A DNA stretch of 45,066 nucleotides, from positions 1 through 45,066 of the forward strand of contig CANRPK010000007.1 in the NCBI GenBank assembly GCA_947632455.1. The letters are read 5' to 3'. Under the pieces are notes generated by a model. That model had not been told where the DNA came from, searched no databases, and saw only the letters and a program-made list of their open reading frames with translations. Positions 41,142 to 45,066 of the stretch are shown here, piece after piece. How positions within the stretch are numbered: the first letter of the stretch is position 1; each line of letters begins with the position of its first letter. The stretch is from an uncultured Bacilli bacterium. GTDB lineage: Bacteria; Bacillota_I; Bacilli_A; RF39; UBA660. The position numbers and the translations under genes were made by a program.

Positions 41142-41672
41142 ATGGAAATTATTAATTTAAGTAATATTAGTTCTAAAGATATTAATTCTTATTTACATAA
41201 AGTACGAGTGGTAATGTTTAATTTAAAAAATGAATTATTTATAACTGATATGAATGGAAGTTATAATCTTCCAGGAGGAAAAGTAGAGAGTAATGAAGAT
41301 ATTAGAACAACACTCAAACGTGAAATAAATGAAGAATTAGGTATAGATATTGCTTTAGATGAGCCAATTTATATTGGTAATTATCATTTTTATCATGATG
41401 GGTTTCCTGAAAAAGGGAAAACTGTACTTAGAGATAATGAAATAGATCTATTTTTAATTGCCAAGCCTAAAGAGTATTGTATAACTAAGACTAATCTTAC
41501 TGATGATGAAAAAAGCCAAAAATTTATGATTAAGTTTGTTCCATTGGAAGATATAGTAAAATTATTAGAAGAAAAAAGTTTAAATTCGTATAAAAAGTAT
41601 ACGGATATTGAATTAGAATTTTTAGTTAAAAAATTTATAGAATATAAGAAAGGAAATGAATATGTTAGATAA
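41142..41672 (+). CDS. NUDIX hydrolase inserted between the T-box and valS
   Basis: 176 aa. The NUDIX box GGKVESNEDIRTTLKREINEELGI contains the G-x5-E-x7-R-E-x2-E-E-x-G metal and substrate motif, preceded by YNLPGGK. Substrate may be an oxidised or non-canonical nucleoside diphosphate derivative; not determinable. ATG 41142 has AAAGGA upstream; the open frame before it runs through the T-box terminator and is not coding. Its last 11 bp overlap valS, so it is controlled by valine-tRNA charging together with valS. Confidence 0.9.
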   Translation: MEIINLSNISSKDINSYLHKVRVVMFNLKNELFITDMNGSYNLPGGKVESNEDIRTTLKREINEELGIDIALDEPIYIGNYHFYHDGFPEKGKTVLRDNEIDLFLIAKPKEYCITKTNLTDDEKSQKFMIKFVPLEDIVKLLEEKSLNSYKKYTDIELEFLVKKFIEYKKGNEYVR

Positions 41673-44178
41673 AAAATATGATCATTTAATGGTTGAAGAA
41701 GGAAAATATGAAAATTGGAAAAATAATGGTTATTTTGAACCTAAGGAAGCTAAAAAACCATTTTGTATAGTTATTCCTCCGCCAAATGTTACAGGAAAAT
41801 TACATATTGGACATGCTTGGGATACAAGTATTCAAGATGTTTTAATTAGATATAAAAGAATGCAAGGATATGAGGTACTTTGGGTACCAGGAATGGATCA
41901 TGCGGGAATTGCTACTCAAGCTAAAGTTGATAAAAAATTAAAAGATATGGGAATTTCACCTCGTAGTTTAAGTCGTGAAGAATGGCTAAAACATGCTTGG
42001 GCTTGGAAAGAAGAATATGCAAATAATATTCATAATCAATGGGCTAAACTTGGTTTATCTTTAGCTTATTCGAAAGAAAGATTTACTTTAGATGAAGGAT
42101 TATCAAAGGCAGTAAGAAAAGTTTTTGTTGATTTATACAATAAAGGTTTAATTTATCAAGGAGAAAAAATTATAAATTGGGATCCGGTAGCTATGACAGC
42201 TTTATCAAATGAAGAAGTTATTTATAAGGATATTCCAGGGGCTTTTTATCATTTAAAATATAAATTAGAAGATAGTGATGAATATTTAGATGTAGCGACT
42301 ACTAGACCTGAAACTTTATTTGGAGATACCGCGGTTGCAGTTAATCCTAATGATGAGCGATATAAAAAATACCATGGCAAAAAAGTAATTTTACCGATTG
42401 TAGGAAAGGCTATTCCAATTATTACTGATGAACACGCGGATATGGAAAAGGGAACAGGATGTGTTAAAATTACTCCTTATCATGACCCAAATGACTATGA
42501 AGTAGGATTAAGACATAATTTGGAGGCAATAAAATGTATTAATTTAGATGGAACTATGGCAGATTCTGCAGTGGGATATGAAGGTTTAGACAGATTTATT
42601 GCACGGGAGAAATTAATAAATGATCTAAAAGCACAAGGTCTCCTTTTAGAAGTTGAAAGTATTACACACAATGCACCTTTTAGTGAGCGAAGTGGAGTTT
42701 TAATTGAACCAATGATATCTAAGCAATGGTTTGTTAAAATGCGTCCTTTAGCTGACCGGGTTTTACAAAATCAAAAAGATAAAAACAATAAAGTAAATTT
42801 TGTACCAAAAAGATTTGAAAAAATTATGAATCATTGGATGGAAATAACTTATGACTGGTGTATTTCAAGACAACTTTGGTGGGGACATAGAATTCCAGCT
42901 TGGTATAAAAATGGTGAAGTTTATGTAGGAGTAAAGGCTCCTAAAGAAGAAGGATGGGTACAAGATGAAGATGTACTTGATACATGGTTTTCAAGTGCTT
43001 TATGGCCTTTTTCTACTTTAGGTTGGCCTGATAATACTTTAGATTTACAAAGATATTATCCTAATAATGTTTTAGTAACGGGTTATGATATAATTCCTTT
43101 TTGGGTAAATAGAATGACTTTTCAAGGTTTAGAATTTTTAGGTAAAAGACCTTTTGAATATTGTTTAATTCATGGTTTAATTAGAGATAAAGAAGGCCGA
43201 AAGATGTCTAAAAGCCTAGGAAATGGAATAGATCCAATGGAATGCTGTGAAAAATATGGGGCAGATGCTTTACGTTTTTATTTAACAACTGCAGTTTCTA
43301 ACGGAATGGATTTAAAATTTGATGAAGAAAATTTAAAAGCTACATGGAATTTTATTAATAAATTATGGAATGCTTCACGCTTTGTATTAATGAATATTTT
43401 AGATGTTAAAGATGAAGATAGAAAATTAAAAAAGGTTGATAAATGGATTTTAACAAAATTTAATGAAACTATTAAAAATGTTACAAAGTATATGGATAAA
43501 TTTGAACTTAATAATGCTGGTAATGAAATATATAATTTTATATATAATGATTTTTGTGATAATTATATTGAGTTTGCTAAGTTTAGTTTAGATGATAATA
43601 CAACTAAATTAGTATTAAAAGAAGTTTTAATAGGAATTCTTAAAATGTTAGAACCTTTTATGCCTTATGTAACTGATGAAATTTATAGTAAAATACCTGG
43701 TGTTTTAGAAAATATTATGATTAGTGAATATCCTATTTATAATAAGAAAGAAATATTTAAAGAAGATGCTTTAGAAATTGAAGATATGATAGAGTTTATT
43801 AGAATTTATCGAAAAACTTATCAAGAAAATCATATGGATAAAAGGGTTATAGTTAAATTTAATAATAATAGTGACTATGAACTTATTAAAAAGATTTTGA
43901 AAATTCAAAATGTTAGTGAAGATAAATTAGATATGACTAGTTATAATGTTAATTATAAAGAATATGATTTAACTTTATATTATGAAAAAGAAATAACAGA
44001 AAGTGATAAGTTAGCTTTACAAAAAGAAATTGAGGCATTAGAAGCTTCAATAAATAAGAGAAAAGCTTTACTTAATAATAGTAATTTTACAGCAAAGGCT
44101 CCGGCTAATTTAGTAGAACAAGAAAGAGAAAAATTGAGTTTAGAAGAGGATAAATTAAAGAAATTAAAGGGTATTTAA
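41662..44178 (+). CDS. valS: Valyl-tRNA synthetase
   Basis: 838 aa class I synthetase, a little shorter than B. subtilis (about 880). HIGH at residues 48-51 (GKLHIGHAW), KMSKS at 514-518. The editing domain carries TTRPETLFGDTAVAVNP. WCISRQLWWGHRIPAW and the anticodon-binding helical domain follow. A C-terminal coiled coil (EALEASINKRKALLNNSNFTAKAPANLVEQEREKLSLEED) binds the tRNA elbow. The MSK motif and editing threonines look intact. ATG 41662 lies 7 bp after AAAGGA; the ATG at 41656 is too close. Regulated by the T-box. No own terminator is evident before the tRNA. Confidence 0.97.
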   Translation: MLDKKYDHLMVEEGKYENWKNNGYFEPKEAKKPFCIVIPPPNVTGKLHIGHAWDTSIQDVLIRYKRMQGYEVLWVPGMDHAGIATQAKVDKKLKDMGISPRSLSREEWLKHAWAWKEEYANNIHNQWAKLGLSLAYSKERFTLDEGLSKAVRKVFVDLYNKGLIYQGEKIINWDPVAMTALSNEEVIYKDIPGAFYHLKYKLEDSDEYLDVATTRPETLFGDTAVAVNPNDERYKKYHGKKVILPIVGKAIPIITDEHADMEKGTGCVKITPYHDPNDYEVGLRHNLEAIKCINLDGTMADSAVGYEGLDRFIAREKLINDLKAQGLLLEVESITHNAPFSERSGVLIEPMISKQWFVKMRPLADRVLQNQKDKNNKVNFVPKRFEKIMNHWMEITYDWCISRQLWWGHRIPAWYKNGEVYVGVKAPKEEGWVQDEDVLDTWFSSALWPFSTLGWPDNTLDLQRYYPNNVLVTGYDIIPFWVNRMTFQGLEFLGKRPFEYCLIHGLIRDKEGRKMSKSLGNGIDPMECCEKYGADALRFYLTTAVSNGMDLKFDEENLKATWNFINKLWNASRFVLMNILDVKDEDRKLKKVDKWILTKFNETIKNVTKYMDKFELNNAGNEIYNFIYNDFCDNYIEFAKFSLDDNTTKLVLKEVLIGILKMLEPFMPYVTDEIYSKIPGVLENIMISEYPIYNKKEIFKEDALEIEDMIEFIRIYRKTYQENHMDKRVIVKFNNNSDYELIKKILKIQNVSEDKLDMTSYNVNYKEYDLTLYYEKEITESDKLALQKEIEALEASINKRKALLNNSNFTAKAPANLVEQEREKLSLEEDKLKKLKGI

Positions 44179-44182
44179 TTTA

Positions 44183-44211
44183 TTGTTATTTTAGTAAAAT
44201 AGTTATATAAT
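44183..44211 (+). promoter_or_regulatory. Promoter of the tRNA-Arg gene, with an inverted repeat around the -10
   Basis: TTGTTA at 44183-44188 and TATAAT at 44206-44211, 17-bp spacer. AGTAAAATA (44193-44201) and TATTTTACT (44212-44220) form a perfect 9-bp inverted repeat enclosing the -10 box. Confidence 0.75.
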
Positions 44212-44225
44212 TATTTTACTAATAT

Positions 44226-44302
<77 letters not shown>

Positions 44303-44339
44303 GATAGATACCAAACTCGGAAAATTCGAGTAAAAATAG

Positions 44340-44367
44340 AAAACGACTTGTAAAAAAGCCGTTTTTA
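44340..44367 (+). terminator. Terminator downstream of tRNA-Arg
   Basis: AAAACG-A-CTT ... AAG-C-CGTTTT stem with a 6-nt loop and T run. The -35 of the next promoter lies inside it. A smaller ACTCG/CGAGT hairpin is at 44315-44331. Confidence 0.65.
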
Positions 44368-44376
44368 TGTTATTAT
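44348..44376 (+). promoter_or_regulatory. Promoter of the antisense RNA
   Basis: TTGTAA at 44348-44353 and TGT-TATTAT (extended -10, 44368-44376), spacer 17 bp. Confidence 0.6.
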
Positions 44377-44382
44377 GTATTT

Positions 44383-44492
44383 GTCAAGGGAACTTGCATA
44401 AAATAAAAAGGGAAGACTTAACTTTGCCGAGTTGAGTACTTGCCCTTAAGTGGTAAGCACTTAATCTATGCTAGATTGAGTGCTATTTCTTT
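44383..44492 (+). ncRNA. Putative RNA antitoxin (antisense to the 3' part of the toxin mRNA)
   Basis: About 110 nt. It runs from the promoter at 44348-44376 to a terminator made of AGCACTTAATCTA (44456-44468), loop TGC and TAGATTGAGTGCT (44472-44484), with a T-rich tail. It has a long imperfect stem at 44408-44447 (AAGGG..CTTAACT / AGTTGAG..CCCTT). It contains no plausible ORF. It faces the minus-strand toxin gene and overlaps its mRNA over about 90 nt, as RatA and SR4 do. Existence of the RNA is inferred from promoter and terminator. Confidence 0.6.
44398..44447 (-). terminator. Terminator of the toxin mRNA
   Basis: On the minus strand, AAGGGCAAG-TA-CTCAACT, loop, AGTTAAG-T-CTTCCCTT, then TTTATTTTAT. 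The same DNA forms the inner stem of the antisense RNA. Confidence 0.7.
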
Positions 44493-44572
44493 ATACATAG
44501 AATCATTACAGAGACTATTAATAAAATGATAATTAGTATTAGAAATGAGATTAATAAATCTTTTTTCTTCAT
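44483..44572 (-). CDS. 29-codon hydrophobic peptide, probable type I toxin
   Basis: 29 aa: MKKKD at the start, about 20 hydrophobic residues dominated by I, L and V (LLISFLILIIILLIVSVMIL) and CIKK at the end. One membrane helix with basic ends, as in Fst/TxpA/BsrG-type toxins. A very strong AAAGGAGG site lies 9 bp upstream, but the bases before it (CTTTCT-TTT-AGAAAG) can pair with it, which would hide it. The mRNA from the promoter at 44637-44665 ends after a hairpin at 44408-44447 with a minus-strand T run, to about 44398. The stop codon is inside the antisense RNA's terminator. Confidence 0.7.
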   Translation of the reverse strand: MKKKDLLISFLILIIILLIVSVMILCIKK

Positions 44573-44636
44573 AATATCAAGCCTCCTTTCTAAAAGAAAG
44601 TTGGCAAGCACTCTACAATTAAGTTTCCCTACAAAA

Positions 44637-44665
44637 ATTATATCAAACCTTTGTTCTTGACACAA
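44637..44665 (-). promoter_or_regulatory. Toxin-gene promoter
   Basis: Minus strand: TTGTGT (44665-44660) and TGA-TATAAT (44645-44637), 17-bp spacer. Predicted start near 44630 gives a leader of about 58 nt. Confidence 0.7.
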
Positions 44666-44708
44666 TATGTTTTATAAAGAAATTAGGACAATTTAGAAAA
44701 CATACTTG

Positions 44709-44729
44709 TATATTGTCAAAGACAATATA
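44709..44729. promoter_or_regulatory. Perfect inverted repeat between the toxin promoter and the last gene
   Basis: TATATTGTC-AAA-GACAATATA, a 9-bp perfect inverted repeat 23 bp before the next start codon. A possible -35 (TTGTCA, 44713-44718) lies within it, so it may be an operator. Confidence 0.5.
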
Positions 44730-44752
44730 TTGCATAAAAGTGAGGAAGCAAA

Positions 44753-45066
44753 ATGATTATTAATAAATTTTTACAAATATTTTCAGAAGAATATATAAAT
44801 TCTAAATCTATAGATAAATTACTAGAATTTACTAAAAAAACATTACCTTCAGATGGAACTGATAAAATTTTTGTTGGATGTGTGCTTATAATGTTTGATC
44901 TTGGATTTACTGGTCCAGCATCTTGCCATGAATACCTATCTTCTATTGTTAAATCTGGAAAGGAAAAAATAGGTAATATCAATTTATTGTATTTTTATGT
45001 TAATCGAATTAATACAAATAAAATGGTTTCAAAATATTTAAAAAATATTAATCAAGACTTAAATTT
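44753..45066 (+). CDS. Unrecognised protein, 3' truncated by window end
   Basis: 104 codons without stop to the window edge. MIINKFLQIFSEEYINSK opens a helical, mostly soluble sequence; FVGCVLIMFDLGFTGPASCHEYLSSIV is the most distinctive part. GAGGAAG lies 6 bp before the ATG. Codons such as CTT, TGC, GGT and CCA are a little more common than in neighbouring housekeeping genes, hinting at accessory DNA after the tRNA. No family recognised; the C-terminus is missing. Confidence 0.55.
   Translation, partial: MIINKFLQIFSEEYINSKSIDKLLEFTKKTLPSDGTDKIFVGCVLIMFDLGFTGPASCHEYLSSIVKSGKEKIGNINLLYFYVNRINTNKMVSKYLKNINQDLN

Noticed and set aside
44716-44982. 88-aa minus-strand frame
   Set aside because: It opposes a plus-strand frame with a good ribosome site and start, and has no motif.

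Overview
The window is a very AT-rich chromosomal segment from a walled, low-GC Bacillota, most likely an uncultured gut lineage of the RF39/Erysipelotrichia/Mollicutes-neighbour kind (inference). Support comes from FtsA/FtsZ, SepF and DivIVA together, a T-box leader, TmcAL, a B. subtilis-type cysteine desulfurase/ThiI pair, a CotD-like spore-coat protein, frequent TTG starts, and secreted proteins ending in a sortase-like NPKTF signal. At least one gene (yceD) stops with TGA, so the code is standard and not the Mycoplasma code.

Layout: 1-748, 3' end of a secreted surface protein. 843-3170, ftsA-ftsZ. 3225-4928, a DUF218 protein and a glycosyltransferase. 4986-7355, cysteine desulfurase and thiI (tRNA 4-thiouridine). 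7350-8747 (minus), a short UvrD-like helicase. 8899-13917, a ZnuA-like lipoprotein without the metal ligands, ffh, a CotD-like protein, a DUF368 undecaprenyl-phosphate translocase, a GNAT protein and secE-nusG. 13957-17088, two tandem paralogous beta-helix surface proteins. 17141-20680, an SDR and two flavoproteins. 20694-25470, tetR divergent from a giant MMPL exporter around a perfect 22-bp palindrome. 25562-28385, a decayed RhuM gene and an NMT1/THI5-type ABC importer. 28537-31646, three unrecognised genes followed by sepF and divIVA. 31724-36736, polA, a putative zinc peptidase, mutM and a putative Cys-His-Asp protein. 36741-38625, tmcAL (minus) and yceD-rpmF. 38717-40891, a membrane-anchored WG-like repeat protein. 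40895-44178, a valine T-box controlling a NUDIX gene and valS. 44226-44302, tRNA-Arg(CCT). 44383-44665, a probable type I toxin-antitoxin locus. 44753 to the end, an unrecognised gene cut by the window.

The most striking signal is the tandem surface-protein pair. Each gene has its own promoter with a pure poly-G run (11 G and 10 G) between the -35 TTGACA and an extended -10 TATACT. Such runs are conspicuous in a genome this AT-rich, and their position fits slipped-strand control of promoter spacing, as known for Neisseria porA/opc and, with poly-A, Mycoplasma hyorhinis vlp. The promoters, signal peptides, C-termini and terminators are nearly identical while the centres diverge, so the pair looks like a small antigenic and phase-variation locus. 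The second notable system is the 29-codon hydrophobic peptide gene beside the tRNA, with a convergent structured RNA overlapping its 3' end as in txpA/ratA and bsrG/SR4.
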